Origin: Melieria omissa
Lineage: Eukaryota; Arthropoda; Insecta; Diptera; Ulidiidae
Assembly: GCA_963971225.1 (NCBI GenBank)
Contig: OZ020267.1
Coordinates: 4,340,001-4,404,000 of the forward strand
Reading direction: 5' to 3'
DNA length: 64,000 bases
The translations under genes and the position numbers were made by a program. Each line of letters begins with the position of its first letter. Within the stretch, counting starts at the first letter, position 1. Below the pieces are notes generated by a model. That model was not told where the DNA came from and ran no database searches. It worked only from the letters and a program-made list of their open reading frames with translations. Shown here in pieces: positions 11,761 through 24,699 of this stretch.

Positions 11761-13956
11761 CTGACATTTTTAGGAATTTATTAAATATATCTGATTTAAA
11801 CCGAATAAATAAGTTTCTATAGATGACTTGATGATGGTTAGATTGGCAAGCTCAGAAATGCAAAGAAAGCAAACAGATGTTCCCAGCGTGACCCCACAAG
11901 GACTGTTGTGGAAATGAAATTGAAATTTAATGTTCTTCGGTTTGATTTTTATGCTCAAAAACGCATTCTACACTCATTCGTTGCATGCCATTTCGCCTCA
12001 CTTTCCACTGACTTGCATAGTGGACGTTAGCGAGGCTTCGAACCGGCAACTGCCAAGTGCAGCTTTCAACCATTATGTTGCGTTGCAGTTGCTTTCAAAC
12101 TGGAGCGGACATACGTAAAATGGGATAAATGCAGAAATTCCAATAAGAATATTCTGCACGCTTGGTGACGTGATTGCGTGCTGCGTGTGTGTGAAATTTT
12201 CGATGCGTGCGTGTGTGCGTGCAACGGGAGCGAGTTTCAGAGTGACATCTGGGTTTCAAAATGCAACCAAATCTTGGCCGTGGGATGGCGCATATAAACT
12301 TTTGTGTTAGGGATATTTTTATCAGGAGCCAAAAATTTGCTCCAGGAAATATAAAAAAACAATTGGGAAATTCTGCGCGTTATGTAATATGTGAAATTCT
12401 GTTCACATGACAATGTTTCAATTGTTGTAATGTGCAGTTCAATACTCGATGGAAAAGTGAAAATTGTTTAGTTAAATTTTTGAAAACAAATTTTACTTTG
12501 AAGAAATTTTTGCTCAAATTATTGAACCCGAATTTAATTTGCACTCTGCTCCGTCAACTTTTTGCGCGTTTAGTTGCCAGCACACACACACACACACACG
12601 AACAAGTTATTTGCACACTTTAGCCGTTTGCTTATTACGTCAGTGCGAGCGCGTTGAACTTGTATTGTGAACTTTGCCACACTCCTCCGCCCACTTTGTC
12701 GGCCTCTTCGTTGTCCGCAGAGCACACACACAACAGAGCAGCGTCTAATGTGGGCTGTGCTGTGTGCGCGCGGCCAGCACGTCTGCGCCGCTGTGAGGTT
12801 GAACTTGTAATGGCCGCAGCATGAACGAGCTAAAGAAAAAACCCGGCCAACAATTGAGCCAACCACCAGCCAACGCGTTGAACAGCGCACAACGGACGGG
12901 GTGCAGGCAGCCAAACGAGTCATGCACATTCAGCATTTCATCAAGAAGACACACACATACACACACACACTCATGCATACAAACAGCGCACACTCCGCAA
13001 TGAATAAAATGTATCTACACACGAATTCTGACCAGCAGCGCGTTTGCCTGCCTGGTGCTCGCTTGGAGCATTCATCAAACTCAACCAAGTTTCAATTTGA
13101 GCTCCTCATTGTTGAGCTCAATGCTATGGTTGTTCCTTGTTCTTGTTGTTGTTCGGGCTGCTCATTTTTTGTTGTCAGTTCATTTCTCGCCGATTGTTTG
13201 TTGTGTATTGTTAAAGTTAGTATTTGTTGTTGCATTTCGTGTTGGCTTTGTGTTCGCTCAAAGCGCAGCGTTGAGCATTTTTCTGAGTTCTGTGGATTTT
13301 TGTGTATTTGAATTTTTGCTTTTTGTTGTTGCTTTTCACTAAGTCTTGACTTGGAGTTCCAGTTGATGCATTTGGATACAAATTGTGATACAACTTTTTT
13401 CAAAACGTTTTATTGATTTGAAAAATTTCATTGTTTGAAAATAGCAAATGATTTCCACGATTGTTTCATGCCGCCAAAGAATGTTTTTGTAACTAAAAAT
13501 CAACACAACAGCTAAGAACTTCTAAGAACATCTTCTTCTTCATTATCTTGTTTTGTATTGATTTCCGTCACAATCTTTGCAAACGGTTTACATACAAAGT
13601 GATCTGCTCTATTAGGAGCTTTGTGTCCCCTTTAACATCATTTACTTAAAAATTATTGCATTAACATTTCTTAAAAGTTTATAGTGCATGGAAATGCTAA
13701 TAAAAAATTCATTTAAATCCAGAATGCCATGGTAGCTAGAACCCACTCAAGTTGCGCATGTGGCGTTCCAGTCTCATAGAAGTGTTCCAAAGTTGTGTAC
13801 AGATTTTAGCCAAGAAATCGAAATTCTTATAGACTTACAGAAATCCACGGAAAAGACTTGTTTTGTATTCATTGAATCGGGTTACATGCTGAGGGACGCT
13901 CTGACTAGTATTTCAAAGCGCAAAATACTTTGTGCCGAAAATCGCCTGAACACATA
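11761..13956. other. Non-coding stretch with CA microsatellites
   Basis: Pure CA runs lie at 12581-12599 and about 12948-12970. The overlapping frames at 12570-13403 are open on both strands and are explained by the CA and TTG/CAA runs. I see no conserved domain. Confidence 0.45.
12581..12599. repeat. (CA)n microsatellite
   Basis: A perfect dinucleotide run of about nine units. Confidence 0.95.
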
Positions 13957-14460
13957 CAAAAGCACTGTACAACACAAAAGAAATAACAATGTTCTGACAA
14001 CGGATTCTGGTAGAGGGGGCCAAAAAAAAATAAACATGTATTAGCGTTTTGAAAGTTTACGTCTGAATGTTTTTTTAGGGGGTGTCAATGTTTTCCCCTT
14101 TTTGCACATTCTTATGGTGAATCGGCATGCGAAAACCATGTAACCTCACATTTTAGGTATATGATGTGTTCAACAATTTGATGTAGAATACTACAAAGAA
14201 CATTTTTGTGGAGCATTTTAACCCTGTAGCTCCTATTTGTATGGGTCAATTTGACCCTTTCTTTCTAAAATGCCAAAAATGTCCTGCAAAACAGGACTTT
14301 TTAGGGACAAAATGTACCATGAAAATATTTGCCATAAAATTCTATTATAGGTCTCTGAATACATCAAAGCTCAGAAATTAACTTGAACACCAGAATTAAG
14401 CTAAAACTGAAAATGTGTTTAAGTGTTTATTTCGTACTTATTCAAAATTTGTACTAAAAT
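13957..14460 (+). repeat. Dispersed repeat, copy 1 (inverted relative to 31885-32360)
   Basis: About 500 bp align with 31885-32360 in the opposite orientation. Shared landmarks are CAACGGATTCTGGTAGAGG, CCATGTAACCTCACATTTTA, the TTAACCCTGTAGCTCC junction at 14218, the 15-bp palindrome at 14243-14257, and the hairpin word GTCCTGCAAAACAGGAC. The TTAACCC junction followed by a palindrome resembles a piggyBac-type end, but the homology runs across it. The junction may therefore be an internal feature of a larger element, or an insertion that predates the duplication. The 95-codon frame at 13760-14044 overlaps the left edge and is not recognisable. Confidence 0.8.
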
Positions 14461-17000
14461 CTCCTACAAAACTTGCACGTGGAATAGCAGAAGGGCAACC
14501 AATATGCCAAAAAACAATGGGAGCCGAGAGCTAAAGGGATATTAGGCGAGCATAACATTCTCCATCCACCGCTTGTGCCAACAAAAAAAATTCTTTTACA
14601 ACCATTACATATAAAACTTGTTATTTAAAAAAGTTGATTTTGTTGTGCAGTGCAATTAAACAATTTTAACAGGAATAGTAAATTTTGAAGCCTCCAATGC
14701 ATTAACTAATTTTTTTTAGATATTTAATAAACATATTTTTTTCTATATTCTTCAGTGCTTATAAAACCGAAACCCGCATTCAACTACTTATAATACTTAT
14801 TTGTGTATGTATGCATGTAAATTAAATAGCTTTAAGCATTTCTAAGCTGCATTTCATTAACCAGCCGCTGCACATCACAATTGGTGACAGCCTTAAGAAC
14901 AACAAAAACAACACTAAATAACAATTTGACCATTAGGTAATGGCCGCAACGCATGCCACGCCGCATTCATCACACGTTTTGCATATTTAAATTCATAAAC
15001 TTCAAGCGAACACACGCACAGCCATCGGTGTAGCACTGATGACATAGTCAATGGTTGATGTTGTTGTTGTATTTATTAAGCTGGACCTACCCAAAAACGT
15101 TACATCATTTCGAAGCCGTAACGCATTACGGACGCTACAGCATGAAGCGGCTGACCGAATGAATGTTGAATGTCCTGCAGCCAAACTCACCGTAGGTACG
15201 TGTGTGTGTGTGTGCAGGATATGGAAATGTGGGCCATTCGTTCAACGGGCTGACTGCCTATGGCACACGTGGCACATATACTAACTTCATTTTTCCCTTC
15301 ATGTGTATGTGTGAGTGTATGTTTATATGTATATGGGCCGGTATATGCTTTGCACTACATACAAATGTGACTGCGAGCTGTTTTCCCCTTTTCAAATTCA
15401 AATTCGGACGGTCACTGAACGCCTGGACGGAACGGCACAGCTTGTTTTCTGAAATGTAGGTGAAGTGGTCAGACCAGCGCCGATCCAGCCAAGCGCCCAA
15501 ACACACGACCGACCGACCGACCGACCGAGTGACCGCTGGTGACTTGGGCGCTGTGCGACGCCGTTCAGTTCAAATGCTCATTTGCATATTTTGCAAGCCG
15601 GTGTGGCCGGTCAGTCGGTCGACTATCGAGCAGGGAAAGTGTGCTGCCGCTTTTTCCGTACTTTTCTCACTTTTTTCTGTTCAATTTTTTTCATTTAATT
15701 TTTTCATATTTTTTGTTGTTGCTGATATTCGGCGCAGCGCTTGTTGGCCGAATTTCAGTTGGAATTTTTTCGCTTTCCTCTAATTAATATTTCACTTTAG
15801 CTGCTGGTTTCATACGTTTCAACCTCTTTTTTTGCCTCATTTTTTGTATAATTAACGAGCACAAAAAATGTTCGTTTTTTCTTAATTTAATTCATATTCA
15901 TAATTTATGAAAACACAAAAATGGCCGCGCAGCGAGCAGAAGTGAAAAATGGAATTCGAAGCGAAATGGAATGAATTAAAATTAAACATGTGAAATGAGA
16001 ATGTAAATATTTATTTTGTCTAATGTCGTTTTAATTGGATGAATTTTTGGACAGGCGACCGCTGCGGGCGGCTGAGCGAGGGCGGAGCGGCGGTATGGCA
16101 CGCACGTCACGCCACGCCAGTCAATTAATTTCGGAACAACCATTTGTTGTATTTTGCGTCAATTCCCCTTTGCTCTCTTGAACCTTTGTGTTCACCATTT
16201 GTGAATTAATGTTCAATTTGAACAAATTCAAGGGCTAAGTTTGAACGTTTGACTCGGTTTGTTGAATTTTGCAGATTCGAAAAGCCAACAACCTTTTGGC
16301 ATAATTTTGCTGTTTTTAAATTTCGAAATATGTCAAATGATTTGCTTTATGCGGTCCACGCTGTACATCACCCGAAAGCGGCGCCTCTGCCCAGTTATTT
16401 ATTGGCCCCCTCGATGATGGGAAATTTTGTATGTGTATGTGTGTGTGTGTTTGTTGGAATATGCCGTTTGTTGCGGGCAGAAATTTAATTAAACGATTTA
16501 TGTGCTGGTCATATATCAGCGAAACATTTTCAATTAGCATAGAACAATTTATGGGCTCGGTCGCCTGCCCCCACTCAGTTTTCTGTACCATAACTTACAT
16601 ACATATACGTGCATGTGTATATTTATGTATGAATGGATAATCCACATATCGGCACGCTACACACGAAGCCCACATATGAAAGCCAACAAATTTACGTGCA
16701 ACAACTCATAGTTTGGGGGGAGGTGAAGGCGCCTGCATATCGCCACCCGGCAGTAAAGGAAATGCAAGTGAATTTTATGTGGTACTGGGATGTATGTATG
16801 TTGATTTGTTGTTGTTTTATTTGTACATAGGTTTGTACATATAAATTATATACCTATATATTTTTTTGTATTTTCTTATATGTATAGGCTCCATTGAATG
16901 AGATGGAACAGAAGCAAACGAAATATTCTAGGGGTGCTTCTTGAGGTCTGCTCTCAACATTTCGTACACCTATTTTCGTTGAACTAAATATATATGAGTA
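14461..17000. other. Non-coding stretch with GT and GACC microsatellites
   Basis: A (GT)n run is at about 15199-15214, a (GACC)n run at about 15508-15529 and another GT run near 16432-16450. The frames across 15002-15787 and 16249-16640 overlap on both strands and pass through these repeats. No family is recognisable. Confidence 0.45.
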
Positions 17001-17002
17001 TA

Positions 17003-17854
17003 CAGTTTGTCAAGTAAATGTTTGTTAATTTAAAAAAGGTAGAAACTTATTTTGAAAAGCTTATAATATAACAGAAATTGCAATATTTTGAAATCATTTG
17101 AAAAATAACGATAAATTTAATATTTCACTCTCATATAATGTAATGTCTTAAGTAATGTCTATTTGATTCGCGCATTGAAGGGCGAATTGATTTGAAAGTA
17201 TCTCCTGGACGATCCAAAAAACTGTCTGACAGAGAAGAAAGAAAAATCATCCGAAAAGCTCGTGAAAACCCCCATATCTCAATAAGGGAAATGGCTTTGG
17301 ATATACAAAAATAGAATGCGGAACTAATGTATCTCATGAAACTGTTCGGAACTATACGGCGCCAAATTTTCTATGCAATCTTAGTTTTGAAAGAAGACGA
17401 ATGTTTTGACAGTTTGAAATATAGCTTCATTCCTTTTTTGATTTTTTACACTGTTTTCGCGTATCAAATAGACATTACTAATAATCTATATTTAAAAAAA
17501 TTTCAAAATATTGAAATTTCTGTCATATTATTAGTTTTTCAAAATAATTTTTGTTGTGTTTTATGAAGAAGTGAAAAAAAAAATTAGTCAAATCCGATGA
17601 AAATTACTTGTAGAAGTCATACCACAAAGTATAAAAAAGGTGATTTTCGGGAAAATGCGTTTAAAGATAACGGAAATGCCCACACATAAGGCATTTGTCA
17701 TTTTTCAAGTTTAAACATGTACAAAAATAATAAAAAAAAAATTTTCAATTATCTTGTATAGTGTTCTTACAATTAGTTTCCAAAAATAGACTAAAATTCC
17801 GGGCGCGTAAGCAGAAGACCCCCTTAAGTTTGCAAGCATTTACTTGACAAACTG
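17003..17854. mobile_element. Internally deleted Tc1-like transposon with intact ends
   Basis: The element begins CAGTTTGTCAAGTAAATG and ends with its exact reverse complement, giving 18 perfect terminal base pairs extending to 22 with one mismatch. It is flanked by TA on both sides (17001-17002 and 17855-17856), the Tc1/mariner target. At about 850 bp it is only half the usual 1.3-1.7 kb, and the remaining coding piece covers only the DNA-binding part of the transposase. The near-perfect ends suggest it moved as a non-autonomous copy after losing the catalytic region. Confidence 0.85.
17161..17390 (+). pseudogene. Tc1-like transposase N-terminal fragment
   Basis: The frame reads a GRID segment, then SPGRSKKLSDREERKIIRKA, followed by a RENPHISIREMA helix-turn-helix core. 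This is the typical linker and second helix of the paired-like DNA-binding domain of Tc1 transposases. A stop codon follows LDIQK, and a shifted frame continues with NVSHETVRNY, another Tc1 landmark. The catalytic DDE region is missing entirely; downstream sequence is AT-rich filler. The family call is secure; the exact lineage is not. Confidence 0.85.
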
Positions 17855-17856
17855 TA

Positions 17857-18154
17857 TGTTTCTCACAAACATTTGGGTGGCAAAATTTCAATTGGTATTG
17901 AGTTCAACATTTTGGGTACGGAACTTCCCAAAATTAAGTTCCATGTGAGCCAATGTGAATATATCCTTTATGGGTGTATACGAGAGCTTGGACAACTAAA
18001 AATGGGATGTTTAGAATCCCTAATATGAAGTAGAAGGTTTTTCACTGAATGACTACCAAACCAAGGTTCGACCAAGAGTCCAGCAATAGTTAAAAAGGAT
18101 GGAAAATTGTAAATTAATAATAATTATTACATAAAAAACATTTCACTCTCGGTT
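17857..18154. other. Short non-coding spacer
   Basis: Sequence between the Tc1-like element and the next repeat. I see nothing recognisable in it. Confidence 0.4.
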
Positions 18155-18922
18155 GTGCCACTTTGAAGATTGGGTTATAATAAAAACTAAAAAAAATATT
18201 TTTTAAATTTTTATTTTATTTATTTTATTTAATAAAAAAATATTTCGGCTCCATCAAAGTGTTTTCCATCGTTCAACCTGAAACATTTAATTTTTAATTT
18301 TTTATTGTAAACCAATATTTTTTTTTTATTATATTATATATTTTTTTAATTTTTATTTCATTTTTTTTATTTAATTAAAAAAATTGTATATATTATATAA
18401 TTTTATATAATAAAAAAATATATTTATAATATTTTTTTTATTTTATTTTTTTTATTTAATAAAAAAATATTTCGTCTCCATCAAAATGTTTTCCATCGTT
18501 CAACCTGAAAGATTTTATTTTTAATTTTTTATTGTAAACCAATATTTTTTTTATTATATTATATATTTTTTTATTTAATTAAACAAATTTTATATATTAT
18601 ATAATTTTATATAATAAAAAAAATATATTTATATTTTTTTATTTTTTTTATTTTATTTAATAAAAAATATTTCGTCTCCGTTCAACCTGAAACATTTTAT
18701 TTCTAATTTTTTATTGTAAACCAATATTTTTTTATTAAATAAAAAAAATATTTCGTCGCCATCAAAGTGACTTCCATTGCTCAAATTGAAACATAAAAAA
18801 AAATATTCCAACTATTAAATAAAAACAAAATATAGTCTCCTTCAAAGTGGTTTCCATCGCTCAACCTGAAACATTTTATTTTTAATTTTTTACTGTAAAC
18901 CAATCTTCAAAGTGCCACCAGC
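18155..18922. mobile_element. Repeat element with inverted ends and an internal tandem array
   Basis: The left end GTGCCACTTTGAAGATTGG (about 18155) is matched in reverse complement by CCAATCTTCAAAGTGCCAC (ending about 18922). Between them a unit with the words CATCAAAGTG, TTTTCCATCGTTCAACCTGA and TTTTTTATTGTAAACCAATA recurs about five times, separated by poly-T/AT runs. The second, inner tract TTGTAAACCAAT also joins the right end. The structure suggests a non-autonomous element whose core expanded by internal duplication. I see no coding content and cannot name the superfamily. Confidence 0.7.
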
Positions 18923-19439
18923 AAGAATGTTTTTCCAAAAAGCAACTCGGGACGCATGACTCAAAAATCGTTTGAGTCTAGGGAGAGTTTTATATAAAAT
19001 CCAAGTCCATTCCTTTGCATCTGAAATATAGATCTGACTTTCACTAGTTTGTGTTAGTAGGACAACAGTATTGAATCATCCCACTGGACCACATATACAA
19101 TTTTGATAGCCCGAAATTGTGTCAAGTGGTAAAAATCACAGCAAAAACTTCTCTCTCACTTATAAAAACTGCTGCTCGCTTCTCTTGTGCTGTCCACTAT
19201 TTCACTTCTCTGGCATATTTCATAGATAAAATATTGTTGGGGAAAAAAGGCTGCATCCAAAAATTTGTCACTGCTCAGATGAGTTATTGTTGCAGGCACA
19301 TATCTCGATTCACAATGCAAAGTATCCTAAATGATTTAAGATCACTTTGAAGTGATATATGGTCTCAATTTTCTGGATCTTTACATCTCAGTTTCTCGGT
19401 ATGAATGAATAAAAAGATGTGAGCTGTAAAACTGTAATA
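18923..19439. other. Non-coding stretch
   Basis: The only notable frame is 19117-19350 (77 codons), which matches nothing I know. No repeat structure is visible. Confidence 0.4.
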
Positions 19440-19936
19440 TTTCGAATTAAATTGTATACAGAATCATTTATTTTATTTTGATAAACGTCTTTTAGAGCAT
19501 TAAATCTCTGTTTTTTCTTTATATTTGTATATTTTTGACAATGAAAATTTTTTTCATATTTTTAATATATTTTTTGCAGAACAAACCCTTTAATGCATTT
19601 AAGCTCGAATTAAATTTTATAAAGCATCTTGTTTTTACTTTGATAAACGTCTTTCAAAGCATTTAATCTTTGTTTTTTCTACATATTTGTATAGTTTTGA
19701 CACTATGAATACATTTTTTCATATTTTTTAAATATATTTTCTTCTGAACAAAACCTTTAATGCATTTAAGCTCGAATTGAATTTTATAAAGAATTTTTTT
19801 TTACTTTTATAAACGTCTTTCAAAGCTTTTAATCTTTATTTTTTCTTTATATTTGTATATCTTCGACGATGAATAAATGTTTTCATATTTTTAATATATT
19901 TTTTGCTGAACAAAACCTTTAATGCATTTAAGCTCC
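19440..19936. repeat. Tandem array, three units of about 163 bp
   Basis: The word GATAAACGTCTTT recurs at about 19477 and 19639, and ATAAACGTCTTT at about 19808. The word AATGCATTTAAGCTC closes each unit at about 19591, 19754 and 19920. Units differ by scattered substitutions and small indels, so the array is old. I see no coding content. Confidence 0.85.
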
Positions 19937-20601
19937 TTTTCCCTGTGGTTCGAAATACATACAAATGCACTCAAAACTTGCATGGCGCACACAAAATTGT
20001 TTTATTGGGGCACAAACATGGTGTTGCCACACCATTGGGAAGCTGAAGTGGCACCCAAAGTGGTGCTTTACGAACAAACAATTCAAGTGGACACAAGAAG
20101 AGTTGTTTTTGGTTGCTGTACTCGCATGTTTTTGCGCCACTTGGACGGTTCATGATTTTTTTCCGAGTATTTTTAGGGCACAATAAATGTTACGAAATGG
20201 AGAATGATAGTTTCTGTGTGCTTAAATGATTAAATTGAGGTTATATGAAGCGCTTTAACTTTTAGTGGATTTATTAAAATTATAAGAAGGAATTTATATG
20301 CTTCAGTTAAATATTTGTCTTACTTTAAGGTTGCTCAAATAAAATTGTCTTGAACCTGAACAGTCAAAAAGGACGTTTCAAATTTTCAATTCGTTGCACA
20401 TTGTCATCCGCTTTTTCCCGCTATTGAGCGCTGACTTTTATGTCTTCATCGAAATGGCACAAAACCGCCAAGTTGCATACAAATTTTTTTAGGGAACAAT
20501 GCGAACAATAAACTGCGTAGAGAAGCGTTGAGAAGTGAGGTGGGGCAGCTGAGAAGCGTGAAAATTTGCTTTAACCTTGCAAACCTTTTACTTGGTGGAA
20601 A

Positions 20602-20620
20602 GTGTGTGTGTGTGTGTGTG
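20602..20620. repeat. (GT)n microsatellite
   Basis: A perfect GT dinucleotide run. Confidence 0.95.
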
Positions 20621-21442
20621 CCGCAGCAACAGTCGAACATTAAAAAAATGAGGCAGATAAGACACACAATTGGTGAGCAGATGACGCAAAGGGCTAACAA
20701 CAACGGAAGATCGCCCATAATGCAGCAACATAAATCAGCGGCACAAAGCCCACAAGAAAATAAAAAATTAAAAAATCTTTTTTATCAAAAAAATTCAGCT
20801 GACAATGAAAAATATGGCGGACGAGCGGCAACAAAAGCGCGCGTAGCCTTCACACTTGTCGGCCTGATGGCAATGTTGACTTTGGAACAGGAAATTCTTT
20901 TGTGCAGCTCAACCTTATCTGACAATGCCAGCCAACAACACCGAGCGACCAGCGACAGCAACGGAAAACAGCGGCGGTGGCAGATTTGCCAAAAGGCGGC
21001 AAATTATGGTTATGGGGTGATGATGATGACGACGACGATGAGGAGCAGCAGCCGCAGCCGCACAAAGCAATGCAAGGTAACAGCAACAACGAAAAATCCC
21101 TTTTGAACGCTGGGCTTTTGTTATTATTTACGAGATGGCTTCATCGCATTTGCGTACCGTGCGTCGCAACTCAGCCAGTCAGTCAGTCGCAACTCAGTCT
21201 GCTGCAGCGGTATGGGCAGCAGCAGCTGCACATGCCGCATGCGACCTTACATCCAACATTCAGCTATCTCTATGCGCCATTTTTAAAACTTTTTTTTGTT
21301 GCTCAAAATGCGATAATTCAAAAGATTTACTTCTGTCAACATTGCCATCATTGTCGAGGCAGCGGCGTTTCCCATGCCAACAGCAGCCATTCCAGCTCAA
21401 TTGCGATTTCAGCATCGTTGGCTGCGCACAAGCGATGCTCAG

Positions 21443-21465
21443 TCACACACACACACACACACACA
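21443..21465. repeat. (CA)n microsatellite
   Basis: A perfect CA dinucleotide run of about eleven units. Confidence 0.95.
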
Positions 21466-21683
21466 AACGAATGCATAGCACATTTTAGGGGTTGGCAGCC
21501 ATGCTGCGTTCGTTTTCTTACAATTTTCTTTACATTCCCCGCTGCGCGCGTGTGCACTGACGAAAATAATCGAAATGGTTGCTTCAGTTTCAATTTTAAA
21601 TTAAAAATGGCAGCACTCGTAACTCATTTTTATGTCCTTTCACTTTTCTTTGCAGTGCCGTCGTCCCTTCGACTTTGACTTCT

Positions 21684-21709
21684 CGTGTGTGTGTGTGTGT
21701 GTGTGTGTT
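21684..21709. repeat. (GT)n microsatellite
   Basis: A perfect GT run of about thirteen units; opposite in sense to the CA run 220 bp upstream. Confidence 0.95.
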
Positions 21710-22354
21710 TGTGTGAACTTGTCACTTGGTCGTCTGCTGGCTGCAGGCCAGGGGTTGATTTTCCCATTTGTTCTGCTATTCTGCCTATTGAGCTGTGCGT
21801 GTCATTTATCAATTTGTTGTTGCAATTTCTATGTTTTGTGTGGTAATAATAATTATTCGATTTGGTCGCAAGACGCTCTTGGGGTGCAAGGCTGGCTGCA
21901 TTTTCATTATCTAACTTTAACACTCATAAATCGCCCATGAACTCTAAATCTATCAATAGCTGCAGCAGTGTTTGTTATAATTACGATTTGTTATTGTAGT
22001 TTTGTATTTATAAATGTGTGATTTTTTCGATTTTTAGTGTTGTTATTATTTGTTGCTCTTAAATTTAGTGATTTTTATGTGCATTTTTGTATGTAATTAT
22101 TATTTATGACATCATTTTGTGGTGTGAAGATTTCAAGTGTATTTGAGCTAAATATGGTTTCCGCGCGTCTGCTGGAAAATAAAGGAATATATTTCAAGGG
22201 CGTTTTAGTACTAAAAATCACAGCGTTGCTGGTGGTCGATATGCATCAAGAAAATTGTCTGATTTCAATTAGTTTTGAGATCAAATCGAGGTTTGAACTC
22301 AGCTCAGGGTTTGAAGTTGGGGATTTGAAGCATTTGCCGAAACTTGATACAAGT

Positions 22355-22685
22355 TCCAGAAAATTTTTTTTATTTTTTTTTAATATTCGAGGTTTATAGA
22401 TGGTCTGCTAAAATTTATTTTTTGTTTGACTGAATAATAAATAAATAAATTTGGTCATTTATAAGAAGCGTTTTGAGTCTTGGTTCCATGTCGAAGATGA
22501 AAACTACCAACAGCGAAACAGAAAATTTTTTTTATTATTTTTTAGTATTCCAAGTTTATAGATAGTCTGTTAAAATTAATTTTTGTTCGACTCAATATTA
22601 AATAAATAAATAAATAAATTTAGTAATTCATAACAAGCGTTTTGAGTCTCGTCAAAGATGAAAACTAACAACAGTGAAACAAATT
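22355..22685. repeat. Direct tandem duplication, two units of about 165 bp
   Basis: Each unit contains GAAAATTTTTTTTATT, a GTTTATAGAT..GTCTG word, a CAATA/GAATA..AAATAAATAAAT stretch, AAGCGTTTTGAGTCT and AGATGAAAACTA..AACAG. The two copies differ by indels in the AT-rich part. It has no coding content. Confidence 0.85.
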
Positions 22686-24699
22686 CTTCTAAGTTTAAGG
22701 TTCAAGTTTTTTTCAATTCAATTGCCACAATCGACTATGAATTTCGCACACCGGAGATAATTTTAATATAAATGCTAATATTTAAATTAAAACTCCACCA
22801 TAACAACCCCCCTCGCCACTTCACCAAGCAATAATTTCGAGTGCTCTCTGCTGTCGAGCAGCAGTAGCGTGAAATTAGATGGGTTCACGCTTCAAGCGTC
22901 TGACAACTTCATCGTCGTCATCATTGTCATTGGCAGCAACAGCTTCAGCTGAACCTCGAACTCCGCCACACCTTCCAACTCCCCTCGTCATAATTTTGTC
23001 TATTGCTGCGCCGCGAGCAACATTGCTCAAGTGGCATTTGTTGCAACCCCATTGGCCGTCAGGCTGCGCTACCTCTACTCGAATTTCCCAACGCATTTCC
23101 CATGTTGCGTAAATACAATTTCATTTTTCTTTTTCTATTTTCGTTTTCGTTTGCAGCGTGCGAATTACACACACATACACATAGAGAGTCACACAAAAGG
23201 CGCCGCCGCGTTGCCATCGTAAAATTAGAAACACTTTGAATTAAATTCACATAAAATTTAGTGTGTCCGTCTGGCCGACTGATCTGCCTGTCTGTGTGTG
23301 TTTTCTTTTGTTGTGCTTAATTTCTTTCATTTCGGCATTTGGCCTTCCATTTCTTCATCACTTTGTTTTTAGGTTTTTTTCTTTCATTCATTCTATACAT
23401 TTAATTAAGTTGTCTTCAAAGTACGCAAACCGCATATGGCACAGACGGCGGCGTACGTTTGCACCATGCCCCCTCGTGCCCCCGCCAACATATGCCAGAC
23501 ACAATTCTACGCTCATTGGCAGTTGCCAGCCATTCAGCCAGCCCGCCAGCTGTTGATCCATTCACCCGCCAACTGTCTGTCTACCTTCTCTGACGCTTTG
23601 CTCTTTTCACAATTTTCAGTTCATTTTCAAATTGTAAATTCCACTCGATTCGATTCAATTCAATTTTACAAAATTTCAATATTCAACGCGGCCGCATCTA
23701 ATTAGTGATGGCCGTGGCAGCGTCTGGCCGCTGACCGCTTGCTTGCCCCTGCAGCATGCCGCAAATTGCTCCTCAAGTGGTATGTCTGGTGCCTTATTTG
23801 CTTTGGCTCCCCATATCCCAATGTCTTCGAAGGTCTTGTTTTTGTACACTATATATACATTTATATCTATGTATGCATCCAGCCCAAAAATTCAAGCTGC
23901 TTCTTATTGTTATTGTTGTTGTTTTACACACATTCACTTAATGGCATCGCATATTGCCGTTTAACAAGATTTCTCTTCGCAGCAAACTCATTGAATTTTC
24001 CATATTTTTTGTGCTTTCCTGCTCCACGCGATCTGGTGTTGTTTTGTTGTTTTAGTTTTGATTGTGTTCACTTTATTGACTTCTTGACTTAGTCGAGTTT
24101 TTTTAAGGTTGTTGACTCCGTCCGTACAGTCGCCTACTGGCGGCAGTGAGTAGTCGAGCTGACAGGGAAATCATTGAAATTAATTTTTATTTCAGTATAT
24201 CTTTTGTTGCTTTATTGATAACTGCTGGTTATTCTTGTAATTTATGTTTGGTGGAATGGGCCAATTGCAGTAATGAGCGTAATTAGGCGGCGACTAAGCG
24301 TGGAATGCATATGGCACAGCAACAACAATGACAAAGGCACGAAGAGCCAGTGTCCAATTGGAGCGTTTGTAGTCGGCAACTTAAAGATATAAATTCTGCT
24401 GAAGATTTCGACATTCGGGTAAGAAATATTTGAGGAATTACAGTTAAGCCGCGAAGTTGAATGACTTTGAAAGTGTTGTCCAGTGTGGGTGGAGTCGTGG
24501 CTTGGATCATGCAGCCAGATCTGAACTCGGACTGTTTGCATGAAGTAATTTTAAAACCACAAATTATTCAATTGAAAATGGAGTCACAAATGGAATTTAA
24601 GCTTTCGAGTTCAGCATCCTTAATGATATGGAAATTATCCATATCTTATAGAGAGAAGTATTAAATTTTGTATATCTTAAACTAATAAAGTTAGAAGGA
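22686..24699. other. Non-coding stretch
   Basis: Pyrimidine-rich, with CA-like words near 23168-23182. An acceptor-like tract ends TTTGCAG at about 23157. The frames at 22879-24092 are open in several phases at once and lack any domain. Confidence 0.4.

Larger units (their letters stand above)
19937..22354. other. Non-coding stretch, GC-richer, with CA/GT microsatellites
   Basis: Pure GT or CA runs are at 20602-20620, 21443-21465 and 21684-21709. The two longest frames (20528-21106 and 20977-21678) overlap in different frames, run through a (GAC)n-like tract and the microsatellites, and contain no domain, so I do not call them genes. Acceptor-like pyrimidine tracts ending TTTGCAG occur, for example at about 21655, but with no partner exon. 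Confidence 0.4.

Noticed and set aside
12570..13003. Cysteine-rich frames on both strands
   Set aside because: They are translations of CA/GT microsatellites and flanking repeats.
20528..21678. Two overlapping frames of 192 and 233 codons
   Set aside because: They overlap in different phases, cross (GT)n, (CA)n and GAC-type runs, and contain no recognisable domain.
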